Shown: positions 8,979 through 18,468 of the stretch, one piece after another
Position numbering within the stretch: position 1 is the stretch's first letter
Layout of the letters: every line of letters starts with the position of its first letter
Source of the DNA: Hwangdonia lutea
GTDB taxonomy: Bacteria > Bacteroidota > Bacteroidia > Flavobacteriales > Flavobacteriaceae
Direction: 5' to 3'
DNA length: 64,000 nt
NCBI RefSeq assembly: GCF_032814565.1
Contig: NZ_CP136521.1
Location: 186,001 to 250,000 of the forward strand
Position numbers and translations under genes: made by a program
The notes under the pieces: model-generated
The model's input: the letters and a program-made list of their open reading frames with translations, nothing else
What the model was told of the DNA's origin: nothing
The model's database searches: none

Positions 8979-9932
8979 ATGAAAACATACACTTACACTG
9001 AAAAAAAAGATACACGAAGCGGTTTTGGAGCTGGACTCACCGAACTAGGTAGAACCAACCCCAATGTTGTAGCACTTTGTGCCGATTTAATTGGGTCGTT
9101 AAAAATGGATCAATTCATTAAAGAAAATCCAGAGCGCTTCTTTCAAGTAGGCATTGCCGAAGCCAATATGATGGGCATTGCGGCTGGTTTAACCATTGGC
9201 GGAAAAATTCCATTTACGGGAACGTTTGCCAATTTTTCAACCGGAAGGGTTTACGACCAAATTCGTCAATCTATCGCCTATTCTGGTAAAAATGTAAAAA
9301 TATGTGCTTCGCATGCCGGCTTAACTTTAGGTGAAGATGGTGCCACACACCAAATACTTGAAGATATCGGATTGATGAAAATGCTTCCTGGCATGACGGT
9401 AATAAACACCTGCGATTACAACCAAACCAAAGCGGCAACCATTGCTATTGCAGACCACGAAGGCCCTGTATATTTACGTTTTGGTAGACCTGCAGTTCCT
9501 GTGTTTACGCCTGAAAACCAAAAATTTGAAATAGGAAAAGCCATAAAACTTACCGAAGGTACCGATGTTACTATTGTGGCTACGGGCCATTTGGTTTGGG
9601 AAGCTTTGGAAGCCTCTAAAGTATTGCACGAAAAAGGTATTTCTGTCGAAGTAATAAATATCCATACCATTAAACCTTTAGATGAAAAGGCTATTTTGGA
9701 ATCGGTTGCAAAAACCGGATGTGTTGTTACGGCCGAAGAACATAACTTTTTAGGTGGTTTGGGCGAAAGTGTTGCCCGCACATTAGCCTTACACAACCCA
9801 ACCCCTCAAGAGTTTGTAGCTACCAACGATACCTTTGGGGAATCGGGAACACCGGCTCAACTTATGGAAAAGTACGGTTTAAACAGTGCCTCAATTGTAG
9901 AGAAAGTACAGACTGTTATTGGTAGAAAATAA
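8979..9932 (+). CDS. Transketolase, C-terminal (pyrimidine-binding) subunit
   Basis: The second half of the split transketolase, 317 residues, supplies the pyrimidine-binding domain (about 10-170) and the C-terminal transketolase domain (about 190-310). It shows [18 protein letters not shown] with the Glu that activates the thiamine cofactor, the [16 protein letters not shown] segment, and [14 protein letters not shown]. It lies 19 bases downstream of the N-terminal subunit and surely shares its transcript. The split is the normal arrangement in many Bacteroidota and is not a frameshift: the second gene has its own ATG and both ends match family boundaries. Confidence 0.96.
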   Translation: MKTYTYTEKKDTRSGFGAGLTELGRTNPNVVALCADLIGSLKMDQFIKENPERFFQVGIAEANMMGIAAGLTIGGKIPFTGTFANFSTGRVYDQIRQSIAYSGKNVKICASHAGLTLGEDGATHQILEDIGLMKMLPGMTVINTCDYNQTKAATIAIADHEGPVYLRFGRPAVPVFTPENQKFEIGKAIKLTEGTDVTIVATGHLVWEALEASKVLHEKGISVEVINIHTIKPLDEKAILESVAKTGCVVTAEEHNFLGGLGESVARTLALHNPTPQEFVATNDTFGESGTPAQLMEKYGLNSASIVEKVQTVIGRK

Positions 9933-9984
9933 TAGTGATTCTATTATAAAAAGGGATTGTTTAAAAAGTATAAAAAATCCTTTT

Positions 9985-10059
9985 ATGTCACATTGAGCGT
10001 AGTCGAAATGCACTAAATTTCAGCAGCATAATGTTTTCGACCACGCTCAAACTGACATT
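9985..10059. repeat. REP-like palindromic element
   Basis: Two imperfectly complementary arms of about 25 bases (ATGTCAcaTTGAGCGTaGTCGAAA and its partner ending TTTGAGCGTgGTCGAAAA on the other strand) enclose a short spacer. The same TTGAGC...TCGAAA arm design recurs at 24613-24686 and 38634-38682. It lies between the transketolase and barrel-protein genes. Confidence 0.7.
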
Positions 10060-10175
10060 TCAAATTACGGTTTAAACTACTTCCTTTAATTTCAAAAAAA
10101 TCCATTTTAAAGAAATAATTTCCGTTTGGCAACGTTTTTGATACTATACCTCAAAATCACAAAAAACGAACAATT

Positions 10176-10772
10176 ATGAAGCATTCTTTTTTTATTACCT
10201 TATTATTTTTAGTTACAATATCAACAGCTACTTACGCTCAAACTGCCACCGGAATTGGTTTTAAAGCGGGATTAAACTACAATGCAAATGGCAATTATTT
10301 CGAATCTATAAGTAGCAATGCCGAACATCCTGATAGAAATGTAGGTTATCACTTTGGGTTATTTGGTAAAATTGGAAAGCAAGTTTATTTTAAACCCGAG
10401 TTGGTATACACCAGCACAAAAAGCGATTATAATAACAACAGCTTTAAAATGCAAAAAATAGATGCACCAATGCTGGTTGGCCTGAAAGTTTTAGGGCCCA
10501 TTAGTGTTTTTGGCGGCCCCTCATTTCAATATATTTTAGACACTGATTTTAAAGCCTCTGACCTTTCCATTAATAAAATAGAAAATGATTTTTCTGTTGG
10601 TCTAAACTTTGGCATCGGGCTAAATTTTAACAAACTTGGTATTGATGTGAGATACGAAAGAGGTTTAAGCAACAACGAAGCTACTTTTTTAGACAACAAT
10701 GGCGTTAATGTGGATAACAGATTAGATACGCGCCCCGATCAGCTTATTTTAAGTTTATCGCTTGTGCTTTAA
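10176..10772 (+). CDS. Outer-membrane beta-barrel protein (PorT-like/OmpW-like fold)
   Basis: A 198-residue exported protein with a signal peptide (1-21, ending ATYAQ). The mature part has alternating hydrophobic strands and the pattern GIGFKAGLNYNANG ... YHFGLFGKIG ... VYFKPELVYT ... DAPMLVGLKVLG ... GLNFGIGLNF ... IDVRYERGL, typical of the eight-stranded porin-like PorT/outer-membrane beta-barrel families of Bacteroidota. The last residues (LILSLSLVL) suit the final strand, although a C-terminal aromatic is missing. The precise role is unknown. Upstream, TTTGGCAACG at 10126-10135 followed by a TAT could be an ECF-type promoter, but this is weak. Confidence 0.8.
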   Translation: MKHSFFITLLFLVTISTATYAQTATGIGFKAGLNYNANGNYFESISSNAEHPDRNVGYHFGLFGKIGKQVYFKPELVYTSTKSDYNNNSFKMQKIDAPMLVGLKVLGPISVFGGPSFQYILDTDFKASDLSINKIENDFSVGLNFGIGLNFNKLGIDVRYERGLSNNEATFLDNNGVNVDNRLDTRPDQLILSLSLVL

Positions 10773-10796
10773 ACGCATCGAATATAATTTTAAACT

Positions 10797-10834
10797 TAAA
10801 ACCTGAACAATAAAATTTTTGTTCAGGTTTTTTT
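10797..10834 (+). terminator. Intrinsic terminator after the barrel-protein gene
   Basis: A 12-bp stem (AAACCTGAACAA / TTGTTCAGGTTT) with an 8-base loop is followed by a T-run ending near 10834. It lies 26 bases after the stop codon at 10772. Confidence 0.85.
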
Positions 10835-11022
10835 ATTTACACTTTTTCCATGTATAATATAAAGGATGAAACATCATTTAAAACTTTATGGTTTTCGATG
10901 GATTTATGAGCAATATTTTCCGTTCCGCGAAAGCGAAATCTATAAAAAATCAATACATTTGTTTTAGATATAAATTAATGAGATTTCCTCCTTCGAGGGA
11001 ATTATAAAATAATTATCCTCAA

Positions 11023-12108
11023 ATGAAAAACACAGCTTTAAATCAAACACACATCGCTCTTGGAGCAAAAATGGTGCCCTTTGCCGGTTACAATATGCCC
11101 GTGCAGTACGAAGGTGTAAATGCAGAACACGAAACTGTTAGAAATTCTGTTGGTGTGTTTGATGTATCGCACATGGGGGAGTTTTTAATTGAAGGTGAAC
11201 ATGCGCTGGATTTAATCCAAAAGGTAAGTAGTAACGACGCTAGTAAATTAACTATTGGCAAAGCCCAATACAGCTGTTTGCCGAATGACGACGGTGGTAT
11301 AGTTGACGATTTAATTATTTATAAACTTAAAGAACAAACCTATTTATTGGTTGTTAATGCAAGTAATATTGAAAAGGATTGGAACTGGATTCAGTCTAAA
11401 AATGATGTTGGCGCCACAATGCGGAATTTAAGTGAAGATTACGCATTACTCGCCATTCAAGGCCCAAAAGCCATTGAAGCAATGCAGTCCTTAACAAGCC
11501 ATGATTTGTCATCTATAAAATTTTACAATTTTGTGGTTGGCGATTTTGCAGGTGTCGAGCATGTTATTATTTCGGCAACCGGTTATACGGGTAGCGGTGG
11601 TTTTGAAATTTACTGTAAAAATGCTGAAGTTAAACAAATCTGGGACAAGGTGTTTGAAGCCGGTGCGGACTACGGTATCAAACCCATTGGTTTGGCGGCA
11701 CGCGATACTTTGCGATTAGAAATGGGATATTGCCTTTACGGAAATGATATTGACGAGACCACCTCGCCACTTGAGGCAGGTTTAGGTTGGATATTAAAAT
11801 TTACTAAAGACTTTACAAACTCTGAAGCGCTAAAAGCTGAAAAAGAACGTGGCACAGAACGAAAATTAGTAGCCTTTAAATTAGATGACCGCGGCATTCC
11901 GCGTCAAGGTTACGATATTGTTGATGGCAACGGTAAAAAAATAGGGATTGTTACCTCGGGTACTATGAGCCCCAGTTTAGGCATTGGTATTGGCTTAGGC
12001 TATGTGCCAAATGTTTTTGCTGCAGTAGACAGTAAAATAAACATACAAATACGTAAAAATGCAGTTCCTGCTACCATTATAAAATTACCGTTTTATAAAG
12101 GTTTATAA
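11023..12108 (+). CDS. gcvT: Aminomethyltransferase (glycine cleavage system T protein)
   Basis: GcvT transfers the methylene group from aminomethyl-lipoyl H protein to tetrahydrofolate, releasing ammonia. The protein is 361 residues, the normal length. It carries [31 protein letters not shown], the [14 protein letters not shown] folate-site motif, [20 protein letters not shown], and [22 protein letters not shown]. The other glycine-cleavage genes are not here, which is normal for Bacteroidota. A TACATTTG -7 box at 10954-10961 may drive it, although no -33 TTG is well placed. The 250-base upstream gap also contains fragments resembling dispersed flavobacterial repeats (TTCCGCGAAAGCGAAA at 10923-10938 and TTCCTCCTTCGAGGGAA at 10984-11000). 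Confidence 0.97.
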   Translation: MKNTALNQTHIALGAKMVPFAGYNMPVQYEGVNAEHETVRNSVGVFDVSHMGEFLIEGEHALDLIQKVSSNDASKLTIGKAQYSCLPNDDGGIVDDLIIYKLKEQTYLLVVNASNIEKDWNWIQSKNDVGATMRNLSEDYALLAIQGPKAIEAMQSLTSHDLSSIKFYNFVVGDFAGVEHVIISATGYTGSGGFEIYCKNAEVKQIWDKVFEAGADYGIKPIGLAARDTLRLEMGYCLYGNDIDETTSPLEAGLGWILKFTKDFTNSEALKAEKERGTERKLVAFKLDDRGIPRQGYDIVDGNGKKIGIVTSGTMSPSLGIGIGLGYVPNVFAAVDSKINIQIRKNAVPATIIKLPFYKGL

Positions 12109-12230
12109 AATTTATTCGGTTACTAAGTATTTTAGTTGTTATACATTTATAACCCATTTAACACCAAACTGGCTACAAAAACGTTAAAAACCATATGTTG
12201 CTAGTTTATATGGAATAATGTTAGGATTTA

Positions 12231-13067
12231 ATGAAAGAGAAGGCAGCAGAAAACAAACACAGTATTTTAATTTTAGGTGCAAGCGGATTTTTAGGTGGCG
12301 CCATTTACAAGGAACTCTGCTCCTATTTTAGAACGTTTGGTACTTACAATATAACAAACAAAGATTTAGAAAAAAACCATCACTTTTTTCAGTATAATAT
12401 TGAAGAAGATGACGTTTACGAAATTCTGGATATTGTGAAACCAACTATCATAATTTCGGCGCTTCGTGGCGATTTTTCAAAACAAGTTTTAGTGCATCAG
12501 CATCTTTCGGAATATGTATTTTTAAACAAAATAAAACTTATATTTCTATCGTCTGCAAATGTTTTCGATGCTTATAGCAAGTATCCAAGTTACGAAACCG
12601 ATAAAACATACAGTAATAGTATTTATGGGCATTTTAAAATAAAAATTGAAAATATGTTGTTGCGATTACCCAAAAGACAAGTCGCTATTTTACGCTTGCC
12701 CATGGTTTTTGGAAACCAGTCGCCCCGTGTGTTGGAAATCCTTCAACATATAAAAAACAAAACGGCCATTGAAGTGTTTCCTAATTTAATAATGAATGTA
12801 ACCACCGACACTAAAGTAACGCAACAATTGCACTATATAATCAATAGAAGTAAATTTGGGGTTTTCCATTTAGGAAGTACCGATTTGGTACACCACGACG
12901 ATTTTATTAAGGAAATAATAAAATCATTAGGCAACCTTAAGGCCCTATATAAACAGGTATACACAACTAACGACGACAGGTATTTAGCGGTATTGCCAAA
13001 ATATAATTTGCTACCAAAAAACCTTCAATTGTTAAGTCAAGATATATTAACTGAATTAAAAATTTAA
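12231..13067 (+). CDS. NAD(P)-dependent sugar epimerase/reductase (RmlD-like SDR)
   Basis: A 278-residue extended short-chain dehydrogenase. The Rossmann motif GASGFLGG lies at 16-23. A catalytic YxxxK (Tyr132, Lys136 in YGHFK) follows the SSANVFDAY segment that carries the active-site Ser region, as in dTDP-4-dehydrorhamnose reductase and UDP-glucose 4-epimerase relatives. The pattern of VVKPTIIISALRG is RmlD-like. The substrate is not known; no other nucleotide-sugar genes adjoin it. It lies between gcvT and the pterin dehydratase gene on the same strand, with gaps of 122 and 55 bases, and could be cotranscribed with the latter. Confidence 0.82.
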   Translation: MKEKAAENKHSILILGASGFLGGAIYKELCSYFRTFGTYNITNKDLEKNHHFFQYNIEEDDVYEILDIVKPTIIISALRGDFSKQVLVHQHLSEYVFLNKIKLIFLSSANVFDAYSKYPSYETDKTYSNSIYGHFKIKIENMLLRLPKRQVAILRLPMVFGNQSPRVLEILQHIKNKTAIEVFPNLIMNVTTDTKVTQQLHYIINRSKFGVFHLGSTDLVHHDDFIKEIIKSLGNLKALYKQVYTTNDDRYLAVLPKYNLLPKNLQLLSQDILTELKI

Positions 13068-13122
13068 TGGATTTTAATGCTTGAAATTTGAGCATGTTAA
13101 CGATCAATTTAAAACATGAATT

Positions 13123-13416
13123 ATGAGCAAACTATCAAAAGACGACATAGAAAAAAAATTATTGCATTTACCAGAATGGGAATATTATGATGATGCGATT
13201 CACGCCGAATTTGAATTCGAGAATTTTAAAGATTGCTTTAGCGCCATGAGCAGAATTGCTTTTGAATGCGAAGCCTTAAACCATCACCCAAATTGGAGTA
13301 ACGTGTACAATATACTTACCATATCGCTGTCTACACACGATGCCAATGGGGTAACCAATAAAGACTTTAAACTGGCAAAAGCCATAGAACATATTGTAGA
13401 ACCAGACGACGAATAG
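13123..13416 (+). CDS. Pterin-4a-carbinolamine dehydratase
   Basis: This 97-residue protein matches the PCD/DCoH family, which dehydrates 4a-hydroxytetrahydrobiopterin formed by aromatic amino acid hydroxylases and so recycles the pterin cofactor. The signature EALNHHPNWSNVYN contains the catalytic His pair, and TKDF-type THDANGVTNKDFKLAKAIE follows. Length is standard. It starts 55 bases after the epimerase-like gene. No phenylalanine hydroxylase is next to it, and in some bacteria these proteins have other pterin roles. Confidence 0.93.
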   Translation: MSKLSKDDIEKKLLHLPEWEYYDDAIHAEFEFENFKDCFSAMSRIAFECEALNHHPNWSNVYNILTISLSTHDANGVTNKDFKLAKAIEHIVEPDDE

Positions 13417-13564
13417 CCAATTTTGTTGGCAGTAATCGTTTTAAGTATTTGTCAATGGTCACACCAAACTATTAACCAGATTTGAAACTTTCATTTCTGT
13501 TTACTTTTTTTATTTTTACGTTTTATTTCAATTAAAAAATTAACAACAAACAACTCAACACATT

Positions 13565-14284
13565 ATGGGAAGAGCTTTCGAATTTAGAAAAGCAAGGAAA
13601 ATGAAACGTTGGTCGGCCATGAGTAAAGCCTTTACGCGCATTGGCAAAGATATTGTAATGGCGGTAAAAGAAGGGGGGCCAGACCCCGATAGCAATTCGC
13701 GCTTGCGTGCTGTTATACAAAATGCGAAGGCTGTAAATATGCCTAAAGACAATATTGAGCGCGCCATAAAACGGGCGAGCGATAAGAGCCAAGGCGACTA
13801 TAAAGAGGTCATTTTTGAAGGTTACGCACCACACGGCATTGCGGTATTAGTAGAAACGGCAACCGATAATAATACGCGTACCGTTGCCAATGTGCGCAGT
13901 TATTTCAATAAATGCGATGGCAGTTTGGGCACCTCGGGTTCGGTGGTTTTTATGTTCGACCACACTTGTAATTTTAGAATAAATGCTGAAGGTTTAGATC
14001 CTGAAGAAATAGAATTGGAGTTTATTGATTTTGGTGCCGAAGAAGTATTTGCCGACGACGATGGCATTTTAATTTATGCGCCTTTTGAAAGTTTTGGAGC
14101 GATTCAAGCTGAATTGGAAAATCGTGGGATTGAAATTTTATCATCTGGGTTTGAGCGCATACCGCAAGTTACCAAGCAATTAACAACAGAACAAACTGAG
14201 GATGTTGAAAAACTACTTGAGAAATTTGAAGAAGATGATGATGTGCAAAACGTTTACCACACCATGGAGGAAACTACCGAATAA
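13565..14284 (+). CDS. yebC: YebC/PmpR-family protein
   Basis: A 239-residue member of the YebC family (PF01709). It begins MGRAFEFRKARKMKRWSAMSKAFTRIGKDI and shows GGPDPDSNSRLRAVIQNAKAVNMPKDNIERAIKRA-type sequence in overlapping blocks, all near-invariant family features. The N-terminal helical domain (1-75) is basic; the remaining domains are acidic, ending with a Glu/Asp-rich tail. The family was described as transcriptional regulators, and more recently members have been linked to relief of ribosome stalling at proline stretches; which applies here is not visible. A perfect terminator hairpin follows the gene. Confidence 0.95.
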   Translation: MGRAFEFRKARKMKRWSAMSKAFTRIGKDIVMAVKEGGPDPDSNSRLRAVIQNAKAVNMPKDNIERAIKRASDKSQGDYKEVIFEGYAPHGIAVLVETATDNNTRTVANVRSYFNKCDGSLGTSGSVVFMFDHTCNFRINAEGLDPEEIELEFIDFGAEEVFADDDGILIYAPFESFGAIQAELENRGIEILSSGFERIPQVTKQLTTEQTEDVEKLLEKFEEDDDVQNVYHTMEETTE

Positions 14285-14320
14285 ATGGTTATAACGCGCT
14301 AATAGTTCTCACCACATATC

Positions 14321-14377
14321 GCATAAAAAAAACGGCTCCCAAAAGTATTTAACTTTTGGGAGCCGTTTTTTTTATGC
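14321..14377. terminator. Bidirectional terminator between yebC and the TPR gene
   Basis: A perfect 26-bp stem (core AACGGCTCCCAAAAGT) with a 5-base ATTTA loop has A/T-runs built into both sides of the stem, so it can end both the rightward yebC and the leftward TPR-gene transcripts. It is the strongest hairpin I found in the window. Confidence 0.95.
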
Positions 14378-14408
14378 TTTTTTATAGCAATATAATACGC
14401 AACAAAAA

Positions 14409-15659
14409 CTAGTTGCCAGCTTCAATAGCTTCAACTCTTTCTTTCATCGCTTTATATTTATCAGTTTCGCCAATAACACTGTAAATATTCATTAAGGTTT
14501 TAGCAGCATTAATGTTTTTAGGATTAATTGCCAATGCTTTATCTAAATATGGTATGGCACTTTTGTAGATGTTTTGACGCTCTTCTCTTAACTCATCATA
14601 ACGTAAATCATCTTTTTTGGAAGTTCCCAAACCATTCATTTCTTCAATAATAGCTTGTTCTTCATTTAATATTAAGGCCGCCATATTTATATAAGCGTTT
14701 ATGTAATTAGGGTCTAATTCGATAGCCTTATCGTAATATTTTTTTGCAGCTTCAACATCTTCAGACTCTCCAGCAATCACACCTAAGTTATATTGTAACT
14801 CTGCATTTTCCGGGTCTTTTTGAGTTGCTATTTCCAATAGTCTTTTAAATTCCTCTTTGTTGCCCATTTTAAAATGTACGTTGGCTTCAGAAAGCAACAA
14901 GTTAATATCGTCTGGACTTTCAGCCCTAGCGTCTTTCATAGCTTCCAATGCCTTTTCGTTATTGCCTTGGCTTACGTAAATCAGCGCTACATTTTTAACG
15001 ATTTCGGCTTTTTTAGAATCCGTTAATCGTTCACCTGGTTTAATATGGCTTTTTGCTTTTACATATAAATCTCGCGTACCTTCATCTAAAACTTCTTCTT
15101 CGCCAGTTTCAATGTTGGTAGCATAATACTCTTTTTGTATACCTGTATAACCTAATTCTTTAAGCTCTTCGTACAGCCTTAATGCTCTGTCAAATTCTTG
15201 AACATTTACCGCGGTAGCAGCGGCGTAATAAAGAAATAAAGTATCTTTTGTAGAGGTTCGGTAAGCGTGCTCAAAGTGTTTTGAGGCCGTCGAAAAATCT
15301 TTGTCTTCGTAGGCTTTATTACCTTTTGTTAAAATGTCGTTGGTCATGGTTTGCTTTAAAGCAGTCACCTCAGACCCATAACTACCTTTAACGTTTTCTA
15401 AACTCGCTAAAGCCTTATCGATATCTTCACTTGAGCCCGCTCCATTGGCATAAAGTGCTTGCCCAAGTAGGTAATAATATTTGGCTTTGTTTTTGTCGTC
15501 CATAGAAGCCATTAAAGCTTCAGCTTGATTCAGCGCTGCTTTTGCTTCTGCAAAATTGTTTCCTTTAATAGCTTTTTCTGCTGTTCTCAATTCCTTTTTT
15601 TGTGCAAATGAAAATGCACTTATTGAGAAGGCTAAAGCTATAATTATTTGTTTTTTCAT
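14409..15659 (-). CDS. Exported tetratricopeptide-repeat protein
   Basis: A 416-residue protein with a signal peptide (MKKQIIIALAFSISAFSFAQ). At least six TPR-like helical pairs are visible, for example AEAKAALNQAEALM, DFSTASKHFEHAY, NNEKALEAMKDARAESPDD, DPENAELQYNLGVIAGESEDVEAAKKYYDKAIELDPNY (in overlapping pieces) and AIPYLDKALAINPKNI. Such proteins serve as scaffolds for periplasmic or outer-membrane complexes, but no partner can be named. It follows gyrA by 18 bases on the same strand and is probably cotranscribed with it. Confidence 0.9.
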   Translation of the reverse strand: MKKQIIIALAFSISAFSFAQKKELRTAEKAIKGNNFAEAKAALNQAEALMASMDDKNKAKYYYLLGQALYANGAGSSEDIDKALASLENVKGSYGSEVTALKQTMTNDILTKGNKAYEDKDFSTASKHFEHAYRTSTKDTLFLYYAAATAVNVQEFDRALRLYEELKELGYTGIQKEYYATNIETGEEEVLDEGTRDLYVKAKSHIKPGERLTDSKKAEIVKNVALIYVSQGNNEKALEAMKDARAESPDDINLLLSEANVHFKMGNKEEFKRLLEIATQKDPENAELQYNLGVIAGESEDVEAAKKYYDKAIELDPNYINAYINMAALILNEEQAIIEEMNGLGTSKKDDLRYDELREERQNIYKSAIPYLDKALAINPKNINAAKTLMNIYSVIGETDKYKAMKERVEAIEAGN

Positions 15660-15677
15660 TGTATTAATAATATTTAG

Positions 15678-18218
15678 TTAATTGTCATTATTGTTTTCTG
15701 TGTTATTATTATCAAGAGTTGTGCCATCTTCTGAAGCCTCAGTGTTTTCAGTAGGTTCAACAGCCTCCACATCATCTTCGTCATGCATTACTTTAGCTAC
15801 AGCCGCAATAGAGTCGTTGCCTTTTAGGTTAATTAATTTAACGCCTTGAGTGGCCCTTCCCATAACCCTTAAATCTTGAACGGCCATACGAATGGCAATG
15901 CCCGATTTGTTGATAATCATTAAATCATCGTCATCGGTTACGTTCTTAATCGACACTAAGTTACCGGTTTTTTCTGTAATAGAAATGGTTTTTACACCTT
16001 TTCCGCCTCTATTCGTAATTCTGTAGTCCTCTAAACTTGAGCGCTTTCCATAGCCATTCTCTGAAACAACAAGAATATCGCTTTCCATATCATCCACCGC
16101 AATCATACCTACAACCTCATCGGTTTTCTCGTCTTGTAAACGAATACCACGAACTCCAGAGGCACCACGACCCATAGGCCTTGTTTTGGCTTCTTCAAAA
16201 CGTATGGCTTTACCCGATTTTAAGGCCAGCATCACTTGGCTTTCACCGGTTGTTAGCTTTGCTTCTAATAAAACATCGTCTTCTTTAATGGTTATCGCAT
16301 TGATTCCGTTTGTACGCGGACGCGAATATTGCTCTAAAGAGGTCTTTTTTACTTGACCTTTTTTAGTTGCCATTATGACATAATGGCTGTTTATATATTC
16401 TTCGTTCTTTAAATCTTGGGTACAAATAAAAGCCATTACTTTATCGTCTTGCTCAATATTTATAAGATTTTGAATGGCTCTTCCTTTCGACGTTTTACTG
16501 CCTTCAGGAATTTCGTAAACACGCATCCAGAAACACTTTCCTTTTTGGGTGAAGAACAACATGTATTGGTGATTGGTACCAACAAACAAGTGTTCTAAGA
16601 AATCTTCGTTTCGTGTTGTTGATGCTTTTTGCCCAACGCCACCTCTATTTTGTGTTTTGTATTCTGTTAATGAGGTACGCTTAATATAACCCGCATGCGA
16701 AATTGTGATAACCACTTTTTCGTCCGGAATCATATCTTCAATACTTAAATCGCCACCCGCATATTCAATAGTTGAGCGACGCTCGTCACCATATTTATCT
16801 CTTACAACTTCCAATTCTTCCTTAATGATGTCCATGCGACGTTCTTTTTTGTCAAGAATATCTTTTAAGTCTTCAATGGTTTTCATTAATTCATCATATT
16901 CTGAACGCAGTTTATCCTGCTCTAAGCCTGTAAGCTGACGCAAACGCATCTCGACAATGGCTTTGGCTTGAATTTCTGAGAGTTTAAAACGTTCTATTAA
17001 TTTTTCGCGAGCTTCATCGGCATTAGATGATGCACGGATAAGTGCTATAACTTCATCAATATTATCTGAAGCTATAATTAAGCCTTCCAATATGTGGGCA
17101 CGTTCTTCCGCTTTGCGCAACTCGTAAGTTGTACGGCGCACCACAACGTCGTGTCTGTGCTCAACGAAATAGTGAATAAGCTCTTTTAAGTTTAATAATT
17201 GCGGACGTCCATTTACGAGCGCAATATTATTTACACTAAACGAAGATTGTAACGCGGTATATTTATAAAGTTTATTTAAAACGATGTTTGGAATGGCATC
17301 ACGCTTTAACACGTAAACGATGCGCATACCGTTTCTATCGGATTCATCGCGAATGGTTGCAATGCCGTCCATTTTTTTATCGTTTACAAGGTCCGCAGTT
17401 TTTTTAATCATGTCGGCCTTATTCACAAGGTAAGGAATCTCTTCAACGACGATACACTCACGTCCATTAACCTCCTCAATATTGGCTTTAGCTCGCATAA
17501 CAATACGTCCGCGACCGGTTTGGAATGCTTCCTTTACCCCATCGTAGCCATAAATAGTTCCACCTGTTGGAAAATCTGGCGCTTTAATATGCTGAATAAG
17601 CTCGTCAATTTCTATATCGTTATTTTCAATATACGCGATGGTTCCGTTTACAACCTCAGTTAAGTTGTGCGGTGGCATATTGGTTGCCATACCTACGGCA
17701 ATTCCAGATGCTCCATTTACCAAAAGTCCCGGAATACGAGTTGGTAACACGGTTGGTTCTTGCAGCGTATCATCAAAATTTAATTTATGATCTACGGTTT
17801 CTTTGTCGATATCCGCCAGCATATCCTCAGATATTTTACGCATTCGGGCCTCGGTATAACGCATTGCCGCAGGACTATCGCCATCAATAGAGCCAAAGTT
17901 ACCTTGGCCATCAACTAACATATAACGTAAACTCCATTCTTGTGCCATTCGTACCATAGCATCGTAAACCGAAGTATCACCGTGCGGATGGTACTTACCT
18001 AAAACCTCCCCTACAATTCTTGCAGATTTCTTATGTGCTGAGTTCGCCCTAACACCTAATTCGTGCATCCCGTAAAGCACACGTCTGTGTACCGGCTTTA
18101 AACCATCTCTTACATCGGGTAAGGCACGTGACACAATGACCGACATTGAATAATCAATGTATGCCGATTTCATCTCATCTTCAATATTAATAGGGATCAA
18201 TTTTTCTCCTTCTTCCAT
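15678..18218 (-). CDS. gyrA: DNA gyrase subunit A
   Basis: An 846-residue type IIA topoisomerase subunit that breaks and rejoins DNA to introduce negative supercoils, with GyrB. The breakage-reunion domain has [10 protein letters not shown], the quinolone-determining [20 protein letters not shown], and the catalytic Tyr121 in AMRYTEARM. The C-terminal domain has six beta-pinwheel blades, including the GyrA-box-like [11 protein letters not shown] (about residue 530), which favours GyrA over ParC. The position matching E. coli Ser83 is Thr82. The acidic, Asn-rich tail ([10 protein letters not shown]) is low-complexity. It is divergent from clpC across 250 bases. Confidence 0.97.
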   Translation of the reverse strand: MEEGEKLIPINIEDEMKSAYIDYSMSVIVSRALPDVRDGLKPVHRRVLYGMHELGVRANSAHKKSARIVGEVLGKYHPHGDTSVYDAMVRMAQEWSLRYMLVDGQGNFGSIDGDSPAAMRYTEARMRKISEDMLADIDKETVDHKLNFDDTLQEPTVLPTRIPGLLVNGASGIAVGMATNMPPHNLTEVVNGTIAYIENNDIEIDELIQHIKAPDFPTGGTIYGYDGVKEAFQTGRGRIVMRAKANIEEVNGRECIVVEEIPYLVNKADMIKKTADLVNDKKMDGIATIRDESDRNGMRIVYVLKRDAIPNIVLNKLYKYTALQSSFSVNNIALVNGRPQLLNLKELIHYFVEHRHDVVVRRTTYELRKAEERAHILEGLIIASDNIDEVIALIRASSNADEAREKLIERFKLSEIQAKAIVEMRLRQLTGLEQDKLRSEYDELMKTIEDLKDILDKKERRMDIIKEELEVVRDKYGDERRSTIEYAGGDLSIEDMIPDEKVVITISHAGYIKRTSLTEYKTQNRGGVGQKASTTRNEDFLEHLFVGTNHQYMLFFTQKGKCFWMRVYEIPEGSKTSKGRAIQNLINIEQDDKVMAFICTQDLKNEEYINSHYVIMATKKGQVKKTSLEQYSRPRTNGINAITIKEDDVLLEAKLTTGESQVMLALKSGKAIRFEEAKTRPMGRGASGVRGIRLQDEKTDEVVGMIAVDDMESDILVVSENGYGKRSSLEDYRITNRGGKGVKTISITEKTGNLVSIKNVTDDDDLMIINKSGIAIRMAVQDLRVMGRATQGVKLINLKGNDSIAAVAKVMHDEDDVEAVEPTENTEASEDGTTLDNNNTENNNDN

Positions 18219-18468
18219 AAATATTTTAATTAAGTTTTTATGAATTTTTCAAAACATGCTAATATATAACTTTCATTAGTCATAGTAGGACTTTCAATCA
18301 TAATTTTTAATGTTTTTTATTAACAATTTCGCATCCTTTTTTAGTTGATAAGTATGCGGGTAAAAATTTTGATTTTATAAAGAATTTTTCGTCAATTAGC
18401 AAATTAAGGAACAGTTTTTGCCTTTAGTTAACTATTATTATTATTTTTAATGCAGAAAGGAACAAGTT

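Noticed and set aside
15678-18218. ParC (topoisomerase IV) instead of GyrA
   Set aside because: The C-terminal GyrA-box-like QNRGGVG, six-bladed domain and overall length favour GyrA.
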